Shown: positions 37,290 through 47,706 of the stretch, in pieces
How the letters are laid out: every line of letters begins with the position of its first letter
How positions within the stretch are numbered: position 1 is the first letter of the stretch
From: Dyella acidiphila
GTDB lineage: Bacteria; Pseudomonadota; Gammaproteobacteria; Xanthomonadales; Rhodanobacteraceae
Assembly (NCBI RefSeq): GCF_014863405.1
Contig: NZ_JACZZA010000002.1
Coordinates: 62,001 to 126,000, forward strand
DNA length: 64,000 nt
Reading direction: 5' to 3'
Notes under the pieces: model-generated
Seen by the model: only the letters and a program-made list of their open reading frames with translations
What the model was told of the DNA's origin: nothing
The model's database searches: none
Translations under genes and position numbers: made by a program

Positions 37290-38789
37290 CTAAATAGCGC
37301 CTCTACCGGTATCCAGCGATGCCGTATCGCCGGCTGCTTCAACGCGATTCCTGCCGTTGCGCTTGGCCAGATAAAGCGCACGATCGGCTTCTTCCAGCAG
37401 GGCCATCGGCTCTACCGGCGCATCCAGTGCTTGCGTCGAAATACCGATGCTTACGGTGATCCAGCCATGCGGGCCGGAAGGGTGCGCGATCTGCAGGTGC
37501 TCGATCGAGGCAGCCAGACGCCGCGCCACTTCCAATGCCGTTTCGGCCGGAGTGTCCACCAGCACTACCACGAACTCCTCACCGCCATAGCGCGCGACCA
37601 GATCGCGTGTGCGCACCTGGCTGCTGCTGAGTGCATATGCCACCTTGACCAGGCAGGTATCGCCGGCAACGTGGCCGAGGCTGTCGTTGTATTGCTTGAA
37701 ATAATCGATATCGATCATCAGCAGCGAGCAGCAGCGGCCAGTGCGTCGCCCTTCTTCCAATGCCTCGCGCAGGCGCGTATCTAGCGCCGCGCGATTGGCA
37801 ATGCCGGTGAGCGGATCGCGCCCCACTTGCTGCTCCAGGCGCAAGGCGCTCAAGTCCACCGCGCGCTTCATGTCCATGTTGCGGCTTTCGATAAAGGCTA
37901 CGCGCAAGCCGTAGAACAGCACCGAGGCGCAGCCCACCACCAGGCCGGGAACGAAATTGATGCGCGAGCTGCTGATGCCCAGCATCACCACCATCATCGA
38001 CAGCAGGATCGGCGCAAACGAAGCGATGGTCTGCGATACCGTCAACGGAGGACGGTAGGCACGCAGCCAGCGCGGCGGCTGCCGGATCGCCACCACCGCC
38101 AGCAGGGCATGCGGAATATCGATCAGCGAGCCGGACCACCATGGCAGGCCATGCAATTCGAGCCGGTTATAGACGGTGGCGACGATGGCGTTCACCAGCA
38201 AATAGGCGCTGGCCGTGAAATAGAAAAAGCGCCAGCGAAAGCTGCGCGCGCCGAACAGGCGCAAGATCGCCATGAACGCCAGCGAGTAGTCGATGGCGTC
38301 GGCCTGGAACAGCACCAGCTTGATGCTGTTCGGATCGGCCGCCAGGGGCCCGCTCAGCAGCGTGGTGAAGAACTTGTACACCAGCACCGCCACCATGCAT
38401 GACAGCACCAGATCCAGCACCGCCACGATGCGCGGTTCGTTGCGCGCAAACGAACGGGTCACCATGAACATGCACGGCACCACGTACAGGCCCGACAACA
38501 CCGTGGCCATGGCGGCCAGGAAACCGCTTTTGTCGCCGAACAGCAGCGCGAATACATTGGTGCCCGCCCACAGCACCTGCATCAGCACCGCCAGCGCCAG
38601 CAGCAGCCACGGCAGGCGGATCAGTGCGGCCGAGCGCCGCCAGCGCATGAAAACCGCCCACAGGGCTACGCATTGCACCGCCACCAGGGCCGCCTGCGGC
38701 CATACGTCCTGCGCATGCCCGCTCCGGTTCGCCAGAACCAGATGGGTCAACAGCAGCAGTACCAGTACCCCGATGACGCGCAAGCACAT
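37290..38789 (-). CDS. Membrane diguanylate cyclase (GGDEF)
   Basis: A 499-aa protein with about eight or nine N-terminal hydrophobic helices (residues 1-300) and a C-terminal GGDEF domain. The active-site loop is GGEEF and an inhibitory I-site RTRD lies five residues before it, so product inhibition by c-di-GMP is expected. It also has DPLTGIANR and DIDYFKQYND. It makes cyclic di-GMP at the inner membrane in response to an unknown membrane signal. The start at 38789 (MCLRVIG) follows AAAGGGGGA. It is divergent from the HMGL-like gene, whose partner is a second GGDEF protein. Confidence 0.93.
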   Translation of the reverse strand: MCLRVIGVLVLLLLTHLVLANRSGHAQDVWPQAALVAVQCVALWAVFMRWRRSAALIRLPWLLLALAVLMQVLWAGTNVFALLFGDKSGFLAAMATVLSGLYVVPCMFMVTRSFARNEPRIVAVLDLVLSCMVAVLVYKFFTTLLSGPLAADPNSIKLVLFQADAIDYSLAFMAILRLFGARSFRWRFFYFTASAYLLVNAIVATVYNRLELHGLPWWSGSLIDIPHALLAVVAIRQPPRWLRAYRPPLTVSQTIASFAPILLSMMVVMLGISSSRINFVPGLVVGCASVLFYGLRVAFIESRNMDMKRAVDLSALRLEQQVGRDPLTGIANRAALDTRLREALEEGRRTGRCCSLLMIDIDYFKQYNDSLGHVAGDTCLVKVAYALSSSQVRTRDLVARYGGEEFVVVLVDTPAETALEVARRLAASIEHLQIAHPSGPHGWITVSIGISTQALDAPVEPMALLEEADRALYLAKRNGRNRVEAAGDTASLDTGRGAI

Positions 38790-38977
38790 TCCCCCTTTCG
38801 AACTCGAACCGCGCCGCTTCAGCGCCCGCCCATAACCACCGGCACGGGCCACGGAGGCAGCGGTTGTTTACTTTACCGGGTTTGCGTGGCGGCAAGCGGA
38901 TCACGCAATTGCCAGATACCTGGGCTACCCTGTCCGCCTTGTTGCCTCAGCTCGCCTACCGTGAATCAGGGGGATTC

Positions 38978-40321
38978 ATGCCGTTGAAGCAAGCGTTGGA
39001 AAACGCCCGTGCCGTATTGGCGCAGGCCGATGCAAAGCTGGACCGATTGCGCCAGCTGGAGCCCTACCTGATCGACCTGTCCCTGCGCGAAAACCCGGTC
39101 GGCGCCAATATCGGCCAGACCCTGCGGGACAAGCTCAATATCCTGCCCAGGCTGCGCGAATTCGGTTTCCGGCATATTTCCCTGGGCACGCTCGACTACG
39201 CCATGCCGGACGAGCTGGAAGTCGACGACGACTTCATGACCTATCTGCGTGACAACCACGTGGACATGACCGGCTGCTTCGCCTTTACCGCCATGGGTAT
39301 CGCCGATGCCGCCGGGGCCTTCACGCCCGATCCCTCGCAGCTGAAGCTGAAGGCCTATGGCGTGCCCAATACCGTGCACGAGATCTACCTCAGCCAGCAG
39401 GGCATGCAGGGCCAGTACGACTTCGACACCCTGCGCCGCAGCCTGCCCGCCAGCATCTGTTGGCTGCACGAGCATATCCGTGGCGATCATGGCGAGGCGC
39501 CGCGGATCCTGATCAATATCGTGGATGGCTGCGACGCCTTTTCCGGCAATCTGGAACAGACCTGCGAGATCCTCGCCCTGCTCGCGCAGCTGCCGATCGA
39601 AGGCGTCACCTTCGAGGACGACCGCGGCACCTTCCTGCCGTTCCAGGTCGGCGCCTACACCGCCATCGCACGCAGCCTGCTGCCGCCACCGATGAAGATC
39701 CTGGTGCATATCCATGCCGGTGCCGGCTTCGAAAATGCATCCGTGGTGGAAGCCCTGCTCAACGGCGCCGACGGCATCTGGGGCGGACTGCCCAAGCGGG
39801 CTGCCATCGTCGGGCATGCCTCGATCGGCGAATTGCTGGCCCATCTGGCGCGGGTAGGCAATCCGCACGCGCAACGCTATCGGCTGGATACGCTGCTGCC
39901 GCTGGCTACCGATCTGCAGCGGCTGGATGACATGGCGCAGGTGCCGGATGACCTGCCCGTGCTGGGCCACAACGCCTACCGCATGACCTACAGCGGCTTC
40001 GAGCAGCGCGACGATCGCTTTATGGATCTGCCGCCGGAAGCGATCGGCGGCCAGTACGGCTATCGCGTCTGCCCGGTGATCAGCGACCCGCCGGTGATTG
40101 CCGGGCGGCTCGCCGAAATCACCAGCCTGCCGGCCGGCAGTTTCCCTGCCGAGGTATTGCAACAGATGGTACGGCTGATGCGCCGCGACCTGCGCACCGG
40201 CCGCCGCATCGACTACGACAAGCCCGGCCAGCTGCTGGACCTGTACGAGCGCGCCAAAGTGTTCTGCCGCCATCACCATCCGCACCCCACGCATCACGCC
40301 ACCACGGAATTCGCACCATGA
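38978..40321 (+). CDS. HMGL-like (pyruvate carboxyltransferase fold) protein
   Basis: A 447-aa protein whose central part looks like a TIM barrel of the homocitrate synthase/HMG-CoA lyase family. Recognisable blocks are IEGVTFEDDRGTFLPFQ and LVHIHAGAGFENASVVEALL followed by GADGIWGGLPKRAAIVGHAS. The H-x-H metal pair is present, but the usual HxDxG and GNA motifs are altered (HAGAG and GHAS), so the reaction cannot be assigned. The ATG at 38978 has AGGGGG about 4 nt before it. Its stop overlaps the start of a PAS-GGDEF gene (ATGA at 40318-40321), tying an enzyme-like protein to c-di-GMP synthesis. Confidence 0.7.
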   Translation: MPLKQALENARAVLAQADAKLDRLRQLEPYLIDLSLRENPVGANIGQTLRDKLNILPRLREFGFRHISLGTLDYAMPDELEVDDDFMTYLRDNHVDMTGCFAFTAMGIADAAGAFTPDPSQLKLKAYGVPNTVHEIYLSQQGMQGQYDFDTLRRSLPASICWLHEHIRGDHGEAPRILINIVDGCDAFSGNLEQTCEILALLAQLPIEGVTFEDDRGTFLPFQVGAYTAIARSLLPPPMKILVHIHAGAGFENASVVEALLNGADGIWGGLPKRAAIVGHASIGELLAHLARVGNPHAQRYRLDTLLPLATDLQRLDDMAQVPDDLPVLGHNAYRMTYSGFEQRDDRFMDLPPEAIGGQYGYRVCPVISDPPVIAGRLAEITSLPAGSFPAEVLQQMVRLMRRDLRTGRRIDYDKPGQLLDLYERAKVFCRHHHPHPTHHATTEFAP

Positions 40322-41256
40322 CCAGCATCAGCAGCAAATGGGAACTGGACGGCGACACCTATAAAACCCTGCTCGAATCGACCCGCGCCATCCCGTGGAA
40401 AATCCACTGGGACAGTATGCAGTTCGCCTACATCGGCCCGCAGATCGAAGAGCTGCTGGGCTGGGCGCCGGACAGCTGGAAAACCGTGCAGGACTGGGCC
40501 GACCGCATCCATGCCGAAGACCGCGACTGGGCGGTGAATTTCTGCGTGGCGCAATCCAAGGCCGGCGTGGACCACGAAGCCGACTACCGGGCGCTGAAAA
40601 AGAACGGCGACTACGTGTGGATCCGCGACGTGGTGCATGTAGTGCGCAAAGACAACGGCGAGGTCGACTCGCTGGTCGGCTTCATGTTCGACATCAGCGA
40701 GCGCAAGCGCACCGAAGAGCAACTGGCGGCGCTGCGCCGCGAACTGGAAGAACTCTCGTTCAAGGACGGCCTCACCGGCATCGCCAACCGCCGCCGCTTC
40801 GACAGCGTGATGGAAACCGAATGGCAGAACGCCTGCCGCACCAAGCAGTCGATCTCGATGCTGATGCTGGATATCGACTGCTTCAAGCAATACAACGACC
40901 GCTACGGTCATCTGGAAGGCGACCAGTGCCTGAAACGCGTAGCCAGGCTGCTCAGCCTGGCCGCCGCCCGCTCGCGCGATTTCGTGGCCCGCTTCGGCGG
41001 CGAGGAATTCATCCTGCTGCTGCCCGACACCAACGAAAGCGGCGCCTACAAGATCGCCTCCCGCTGCCGCGACCTGATTGCCGGCGAACATATCCCGCAT
41101 GAAGCATCCGACGTGAGCAAGTACCTCACCGTCAGCATCGGCCTGTGCACGGCTACGCCCGAATGTGGGGACGAAGTGCGCGGGTTTATCGAGCTGGGCG
41201 ACAAGCGGATGTATCAGGCCAAGCAGCGCGGCAGGAATACCATCGTCAGCGAATAG
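40318..41256 (+). CDS. PAS-GGDEF diguanylate cyclase
   Basis: A 312-aa soluble protein. A PAS domain (about residues 20-135, with the PAC end FMFDISERKRTEEQL) is followed by a GGDEF domain with DGLTGIANRRRFD, DIDCFKQYNDRYGH and the active loop GGEEF. An RSRD I-site lies five residues before it. The PAS likely binds a small ligand or cofactor; which one is unknown. It is translationally coupled to the HMGL-like gene and converges on the hipA-like gene with 2 bp between stops. Confidence 0.93.
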   Translation: MTSISSKWELDGDTYKTLLESTRAIPWKIHWDSMQFAYIGPQIEELLGWAPDSWKTVQDWADRIHAEDRDWAVNFCVAQSKAGVDHEADYRALKKNGDYVWIRDVVHVVRKDNGEVDSLVGFMFDISERKRTEEQLAALRRELEELSFKDGLTGIANRRRFDSVMETEWQNACRTKQSISMLMLDIDCFKQYNDRYGHLEGDQCLKRVARLLSLAAARSRDFVARFGGEEFILLLPDTNESGAYKIASRCRDLIAGEHIPHEASDVSKYLTVSIGLCTATPECGDEVRGFIELGDKRMYQAKQRGRNTIVSE

Positions 41257-41258
41257 CC

Positions 41259-42110
41259 TTAACGCAACTGCTGCGCCATGCGTCGCATATTGCCGCGAAC
41301 CTTGTCGAGTGCATTTTCGATGCGCTCGGGCATGGCGCCCTGCTCCACCAGCAATGCCGCCACCATGGGGGCGCAGCGCAAGGCGTCGTGAATCATGCTC
41401 GCCAATCGTCGCAAAACAAACGATGGCGCGTACCCGCACGCGCTGGCAAAGCTGCGAAGGTCCTCAGGCGTGACTTCATCGATGCGGTCACTTGTTCCGA
41501 TCCGCAAGGCGGGCTGGCGCTCGACGAATTGCTCGGCAATGGCAATGGTCGGCACAAGATCGTAAAACGGCGCAAGCTTTCGCCGCCCCTTTCTGTCGCA
41601 AAGCAACGCCAGATTTTTTGCATGAGCATCTGCATTGCCCATAAGAACATTGAAGAGCAGCCAGTCAAGCAAGCCCTTTACTGCCGCCGGGCCAAGTCGC
41701 GACTCTCGAATCAAACGCGCGCACTGCGCCAATGATGGGCCACCCGACGCTTCGTACTTGAGTTCACCGGGATATCCCAGGGCCTGGCAGAAATCTTCTT
41801 GATGCAGCCGCGTAAGTTCACCGACTGCATCAAGCTCACGGTCATAGCGCTCCACCAGCAACGCTTTCACATCGGCCACTTCGATCATCTGAACCTGGAT
41901 GACGTCCAGATCGATCGCCTTCGCCAGCCTCAACCCAAACGCTTCAAGCGCGCGAAGGCCAGGTATGCGCAAACTGTCCGGCTTGAGGATATGCGTAGTG
42001 ATCTCGCCAGCGGCAGGCAGGCGGATACTCCCGTCATTTGCACACACCACGGCGAGCTTGTCTTGCGCTCCGGCGAGGGAATGAGGCTGCCACAGCCTGC
42101 AGTCAAACAA
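41259..42110 (-). CDS. HipA-like kinase core without N-terminal domain
   Basis: A 283-aa protein matching the C-terminal kinase part of HipA. Motifs by comparison with E. coli HipA from memory: SLAGAQDKLAV (Ser-containing loop, E. coli SVAGAQEK), VERYDR, RLHQEDFCQALGYP, KYEASGGP, NADAHAKNLALL with the catalytic Asp, and PFYDLV with the metal Asp. The N-terminal HipA domain of about 120-150 residues is absent, and no HipB-type gene is adjacent. The only start in reach is TTG at 42110. Upstream lies the purA terminator. It may be a truncated remnant or a stand-alone kinase of the HipT kind whose partners are elsewhere. Confidence 0.7.
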   Translation of the reverse strand: MFDCRLWQPHSLAGAQDKLAVVCANDGSIRLPAAGEITTHILKPDSLRIPGLRALEAFGLRLAKAIDLDVIQVQMIEVADVKALLVERYDRELDAVGELTRLHQEDFCQALGYPGELKYEASGGPSLAQCARLIRESRLGPAAVKGLLDWLLFNVLMGNADAHAKNLALLCDRKGRRKLAPFYDLVPTIAIAEQFVERQPALRIGTSDRIDEVTPEDLRSFASACGYAPSFVLRRLASMIHDALRCAPMVAALLVEQGAMPERIENALDKVRGNMRRMAQQLR

Positions 42111-42163
42111 TATTTTCCCAATCGGGATAATTCGACACCGACAGACCGAACGCTACAAAGCAA

Positions 42164-42187
42164 GAAGGCCCCCGAAGGGGCCTTCCA
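42164..42187 (-). terminator. Rho-independent terminator of purA
   Basis: GAAGGCCCC (42164-42172) pairs with GGGGCCTTC (42177-42185) around CGAA. On the minus strand a T-rich stretch follows. It lies between purA and the hipA-like gene, both on the minus strand. Confidence 0.85.
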
Positions 42188-42216
42188 AGTCCTTATTGCT
42201 ACGGGCAAATTCCCGC

Positions 42217-43569
<1,353 letters not shown>

Positions 43570-43589
43570 TTACCGCGCGGTGAAAAAAG

Positions 43590-43775
43590 TTACTGAACCC
43601 AATGCAGCGTGATCAAGCCGATGCCGATGGCCAGCGCGCCGAACACGCGCAGGGTGCGCGGCTCCAGCTTCTGCGCCTCGCGCATCATCGCCTGCCACCC
43701 GTGCGGGGCGGCGAACAGCACCAAACCCTCGATCACCAGCACCAGGCACAGTGCTGCATAGAACTCGTGCGGCAT
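43590..43775 (-). CDS. DUF2065 small membrane protein
   Basis: A 61-aa protein with two hydrophobic helices (about 6-22 and 43-58) and the DUF2065 pattern GLVLFAAPHGWQ. Genes of this family regularly lie between hflC and purA, as here. It starts 5 bp after the hflC stop. Function unknown. Confidence 0.88.
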   Translation of the reverse strand: MPHEFYAALCLVLVIEGLVLFAAPHGWQAMMREAQKLEPRTLRVFGALAIGIGLITLHWVQ

Positions 43776-43780
43776 GGCGG

Positions 43781-44656
43781 TCAGTGCCTGGCGGGGGCCG
43801 GCACCGGGTTGCCGAAGTAACGCAGGAATTCGGAATCGGGCTTGAGAATGATGGTGCCGCGGCCATCGCCGAATGCTTTCTTGTAGGCATCCAGGCTGCG
43901 GTAGAAGGCGAAGAAATCCGGATCCTGCGCATAGGCCTGGGCGTAGATCTGCGCGGCTTGCGCATCGCCCTCGCCCCTGACCTTGTCGGCGCCGCTTTCC
44001 GCATCGGCGCGGATCACCTGCGCCTGGCGATCCACCTCGGCCTTGATCGCCTCGGCCTGCTGCTTGCCGTCGGCGCGGATGGCCGCGGCCTGCTGCTGGC
44101 GTTCGGTCTGCATGCGCTTGTAGACGGCAGCCTTGATGTCGTCGGGGAATTCAATGCCGGTGATGCGCACATCCACCACCGCAATACCCAGGGTTTTCTG
44201 CGCCTGCTCGTTCGATGGCTGCACCGTGCCGGTGGTGAGGTCACCGGGGTTGCCGGCGATCAGCTGCTGCAGCGTGCGGGTGTCGACCACGCTGCGCAGC
44301 GCCGTGCTGACGATCGGCGCGAGGCGCTGGCCGGCCTGCAGTTCATCGCCGCCGGTGGCGCGGTAGTAGTCGGCCGGATTGGCAATGCGCCATTTCACGT
44401 AGAAATCCACGTTGACGCTTTGTTTGTCGGCGGTGGCGTAGCGCTCGGGCTGGCCGTCGAACGACAGGATGCGGTCGTCCAGGGTCAGCGCCTGCTGCAG
44501 CAGCGGCACCTTGGCGTGCAGGCCGGGCTGGCGGTCGGTGCGCAGAATTTTGCCGAATTGCAGTACCAGCGCGCTCTGGCCTTCGCCCACGATGTACAGG
44601 CTGTTGAAGCCGAGCAGCAGGGCCAGCACGATGATGATGGCAGCGGTGGTCTTCAT
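43781..44656 (-). CDS. hflC: HflC, modulator of FtsH protease
   Basis: A 291-aa SPFH/band-7 protein with one N-terminal membrane anchor (about 4-21) and a periplasmic band-7 domain, followed by a coiled-coil helix rich in Ala, Gln and Glu (about 165-235). With HflK it forms the cage around FtsH and modulates turnover of membrane proteins. The start at 44656 overlaps the hflK stop (ATGA), as in other species. Confidence 0.95.
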   Translation of the reverse strand: MKTTAAIIIVLALLLGFNSLYIVGEGQSALVLQFGKILRTDRQPGLHAKVPLLQQALTLDDRILSFDGQPERYATADKQSVNVDFYVKWRIANPADYYRATGGDELQAGQRLAPIVSTALRSVVDTRTLQQLIAGNPGDLTTGTVQPSNEQAQKTLGIAVVDVRITGIEFPDDIKAAVYKRMQTERQQQAAAIRADGKQQAEAIKAEVDRQAQVIRADAESGADKVRGEGDAQAAQIYAQAYAQDPDFFAFYRSLDAYKKAFGDGRGTIILKPDSEFLRYFGNPVPAPARH

Positions 44657-45741
44657 GGCTGCTTCCCCTTGTCCGCGTCCTCGCCCGGCTGCGCCACGGT
44701 GCCCACGCCCGGCAGGTTGGTGGCGGCCTGGCCCTCGGTGTGGTCGCTGCTGATGTTGATGACGCTGCGGCCGTCGGAGCCGTCGATCACCTTGTTGCTG
44801 GCGTGCAGGATCTCTTCCATGGTTTCCAGCCACAGACGGCGGCGCGTGACGTCCGGCGCAGCCTTGTATTCCTTCAGGATCAGGTTGAAGCGTTCGGCAT
44901 CGCCCTGCGCCCGCGCAATGCGTTCGGCTTTATAGGCATCGGCTTCGGCGGCCAGGCGTCTGGCGTCGCCATTGGCCTGCGGCACTTCCTGGCTGGTGCC
45001 GGCGCGGGCCTGATCGATCAGACCCTGGCGATCCTGACGCGCGGCGTTTACGTCGTCGAAGGCGTCCTTCACTTCCTGCGGCGGCGTGATGGACTGGAAG
45101 CTGACATCGGTGACGCGCAGGCCGCAGTCATAGCCATCCAGCGCATGCTGCAACTGGGTACGCACTTGCTGCTGCAGCGCGGTCAACGCCGGGGCCGGAG
45201 CGTTGCTGTCGCCCTGGCCGGTAAGGATCTGGTCCATCGCTTGCGCACCGACCACCGTACTCACCGCGGCCTGTGCGGCCTCGTTGAGGCTGCCGTCCGG
45301 GTCGCGTGCGCTGAACAGGTATTTCTGCGGATCGGTGACTTGGTACTGCACGCTAAAATCCACCGACACGATGTCCTCATCGCGGGTAAGCATGCGGATC
45401 TGGTCGGACATGGCGCGCACGCGCGAGGTCGCCACCGGCTGCACGGTTTCGATCGGCAACGGCAGCTTCAGATGAAAACCGGGGCTGAGCGTGCGCGCAT
45501 ACGCGCCGAAGCGCTGCACCACGCCGACCTGTCCCGGACCGATCACGGCATAGCTGCTCATCAGCAGCCAGGCCAGCACGAAGATGCCCACGATGGCGAG
45601 CAGGCCGCCCGGGCCGCCCAGCTTGCCGAAGCGCTTGGAAACGTTCTTGAGCGTAGCGTCGAAGCCCGATTTGCCACCGGCACCACGTTGGTTCTTGTTC
45701 CATGGATCGCGTTGCCCGTTGCCGGGTTCGTTCCAGGCCAT
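44653..45741 (-). CDS. hflK: HflK, modulator of FtsH protease
   Basis: A 362-aa partner of HflC. A Gly-rich, polar N-terminal tail (GNGQRDPWNKNQRGAGGKSG) precedes one membrane helix (about 48-66) and the band-7 domain starting VIGPGQVGVVQRFG. A long helix follows. The start at 45741 has AGGAGA about 8 nt upstream. It follows hflX after a 199-bp gap that contains a CTCCCC-TGT-GGGGAG hairpin (45910-45924), so it may have its own promoter. Confidence 0.95.
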   Translation of the reverse strand: MAWNEPGNGQRDPWNKNQRGAGGKSGFDATLKNVSKRFGKLGGPGGLLAIVGIFVLAWLLMSSYAVIGPGQVGVVQRFGAYARTLSPGFHLKLPLPIETVQPVATSRVRAMSDQIRMLTRDEDIVSVDFSVQYQVTDPQKYLFSARDPDGSLNEAAQAAVSTVVGAQAMDQILTGQGDSNAPAPALTALQQQVRTQLQHALDGYDCGLRVTDVSFQSITPPQEVKDAFDDVNAARQDRQGLIDQARAGTSQEVPQANGDARRLAAEADAYKAERIARAQGDAERFNLILKEYKAAPDVTRRRLWLETMEEILHASNKVIDGSDGRSVINISSDHTEGQAATNLPGVGTVAQPGEDADKGKQP

Positions 45742-45940
45742 GGTCAGTCTCCTTGGGGCCGCTGGGAGGCCGGCAGCAACGGCCGGAAAACGCTCTGTGC
45801 AGGTTGGGACATGGTGACAGTAATAGGACGTGCAAGGGCCGTAAGGCGTGGCGCACAAACGGTCGCATTCTAGCAGAGACAGCCGCGGAGCTAGTCGCCG
45901 GACTCCGTCCTCCCCTGTGGGGAGAGTAGGAAAAGCGAGG

Positions 45941-47251
45941 CTAGGCCAGTTCGTCCGGGCTGCCGAGCAAATCGCGCAGTGCGGCCACTTCCATGCCCTG
46001 GCCGCCGGCCAGCGGCGCCAGCACGCTGCGCGGCGCATCGATGCGCAGGCGCCAGCCTTCTTCGTCGACCGCTTCCTCGGCAATCGCCCCGGCAGCGCGC
46101 AGCCTGGCGTGCAAGCGGCCGGCCGAGAGCGGCAGACGCAGTTCGGATTGCACGCGCTCGCCGCCGAGCAATTCGCCCAACGCCTGGCGCAACAGCTCCA
46201 GGCCGGCCCCGCTGTGTGCGGACAGCCATACCTGCTGCGGCACGCCTTCCGCATTGCGCACAATGCGCGGTTCGGCGCCGGTGAGGTCGATCTTGTTCAT
46301 CACATGCAGCTGCGGCACATCGCCGGCATCGATTTCATCCAGCACCTGGTCGACCACGTCGTGCAGGCGCTGGCGCTCTTCATCGGCCGCGTCGCTTACA
46401 TGCAGCAGCAGATCGGCATCGCGTGCTTCGGCCAGGGTGCCGCGGAAGGCGGCGACCAGGTCGTGCGGAAGATCGCGCACAAAGCCGACCGTATCGGCCA
46501 GCACGGCCGGGCCGCAGCTCAGGTCTTCCAGCTTGCGTACGGTGGGATCGAGCGTGGCGAACAGCTGGTCCGCGGCATACACCTCGCCTTGCGTCAGCGT
46601 ATTGAACAAGGTGGATTTGCCGGCGTTGGTATAGCCCACCAGGGCCACCCGCGGCACCGTGTTGCGCAGGCGTGCGCGGCGCTGCTGGTTGCGCTGGGTC
46701 TGCACTTTTTCCAGCCGGTTGCTGAGCATCTTCACGCGCTCGGCCAGCAGGCGGCGGTCGGTTTCCAGCTGGGTTTCGCCCGGGCCGCGGTTGCCGATGG
46801 CACCGCCGCGCTGAGCATCCAGATGGGTCCAGCCGCGTACCAGCCGCGTGGCCAGGTGCTTGAGCTGGGCCAGTTCCACTTCCATCTTGCCTTCGTGCGA
46901 ACGGGCACGCTGGGCGAAGATGTCCAGGATCAGCCCGGCGCGGTCGACCACGCGCGTGCTGAGCAGCTTTTCGAGATTGCGCTCCTGCACCGGCGTCAGC
47001 AGATGATCGACCAGCACCAGGTCGGCGCCGAGCGCACGCACGGCTTCGGCCACTTCTTCGGCCTTGCCGCTGCCAATGTAGTAACGAGGATTGGGCACGT
47101 CGATGCGTGCGGGAATCGTAGCCAGCACTTCGGCGCCGGCCGATTTCACCAGCTCGACGAATTCTTCCGCCCGCTCGACCGCGTCGCTCCCGCCGCGCGA
47201 ATGCGGCAGGACCAACACGGCTCGTTCGCCTTTCTTTTGTCTATCAAACAG
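45941..47251 (-). CDS. hflX: Ribosome-associated GTPase HflX
   Basis: A 436-aa GTPase that splits stalled ribosomes. It has the HflX glycine-rich segment GGAIGNRGPGETQLETDRR, the P-loop GYTNAGKST, the switch DTVGFVRDLP and MNKIDL. The first ATG/GTG-type start is GTG at 47218, but the frame continues upstream as FDRQKKGERA, matching the conserved N-terminus (E. coli FDRYDAGEQA). A CTG at 47251, 6 bp after the hfq stop, sits where the family Met belongs, so CTG is proposed as start. The gene is coupled to hfq. Confidence 0.93.
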   Translation of the reverse strand: MFDRQKKGERAVLVLPHSRGGSDAVERAEEFVELVKSAGAEVLATIPARIDVPNPRYYIGSGKAEEVAEAVRALGADLVLVDHLLTPVQERNLEKLLSTRVVDRAGLILDIFAQRARSHEGKMEVELAQLKHLATRLVRGWTHLDAQRGGAIGNRGPGETQLETDRRLLAERVKMLSNRLEKVQTQRNQQRRARLRNTVPRVALVGYTNAGKSTLFNTLTQGEVYAADQLFATLDPTVRKLEDLSCGPAVLADTVGFVRDLPHDLVAAFRGTLAEARDADLLLHVSDAADEERQRLHDVVDQVLDEIDAGDVPQLHVMNKIDLTGAEPRIVRNAEGVPQQVWLSAHSGAGLELLRQALGELLGGERVQSELRLPLSAGRLHARLRAAGAIAEEAVDEEGWRLRIDAPRSVLAPLAGGQGMEVAALRDLLGSPDELA

Positions 47252-47257
47252 GGTGAA

Positions 47258-47539
47258 TCAACCTTCGTTTTCAGCCGACGCGTGCTCGAGGTGGCTTTCG
47301 TGGCCGTCGTGACCTTCATGGCCATTGCCGACGCGGACGTTGCGGCTGGGCACTACGGTAGAGATGGCGTGTTTATAGACCATCTGGCTGACCTGGTTGC
47401 GCAGCAGAACCACGAACTGATCGAAAGATTCGATCGTGCCCTGCAGCTTAATGCCATTGACCAGGTAGATGGCGACGGGTACGCGCTCGCGGCGCAGTGC
47501 ATTCAGAAACGGATCTTGCAAGGATTGCCCTTTTGACAT
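47258..47539 (-). CDS. hfq: RNA chaperone Hfq
   Basis: A 93-aa Hfq that pairs small RNAs with mRNAs. The Sm1 part includes [20 protein letters not shown] with [17 protein letters not shown], and the Sm2 part has [12 protein letters not shown]. The C-terminal tail is His- and Gly-rich ([18 protein letters not shown]). The start at 47539 follows GGGGGAG. It lies between miaA and hflX in the usual order, with 167 bp before it that may hold a promoter. Confidence 0.98.
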   Translation of the reverse strand: MSKGQSLQDPFLNALRRERVPVAIYLVNGIKLQGTIESFDQFVVLLRNQVSQMVYKHAISTVVPSRNVRVGNGHEGHDGHESHLEHASAENEG

Positions 47540-47706
47540 TTTTTGTTCTCCCCCTCTTCCAACGGATGGGCCGAAAAATAAAGGCGCCAATAGCGCCCCG
47601 GCCCTAGTTGTTCGAATGTTAACCGCTTTTAAATCGTGGTTGAAAGACTTTTGTAAGTTGTGACAAAGAGATAACAAAACTGCGTCACAGACTTCACGAG
47701 CACCGC

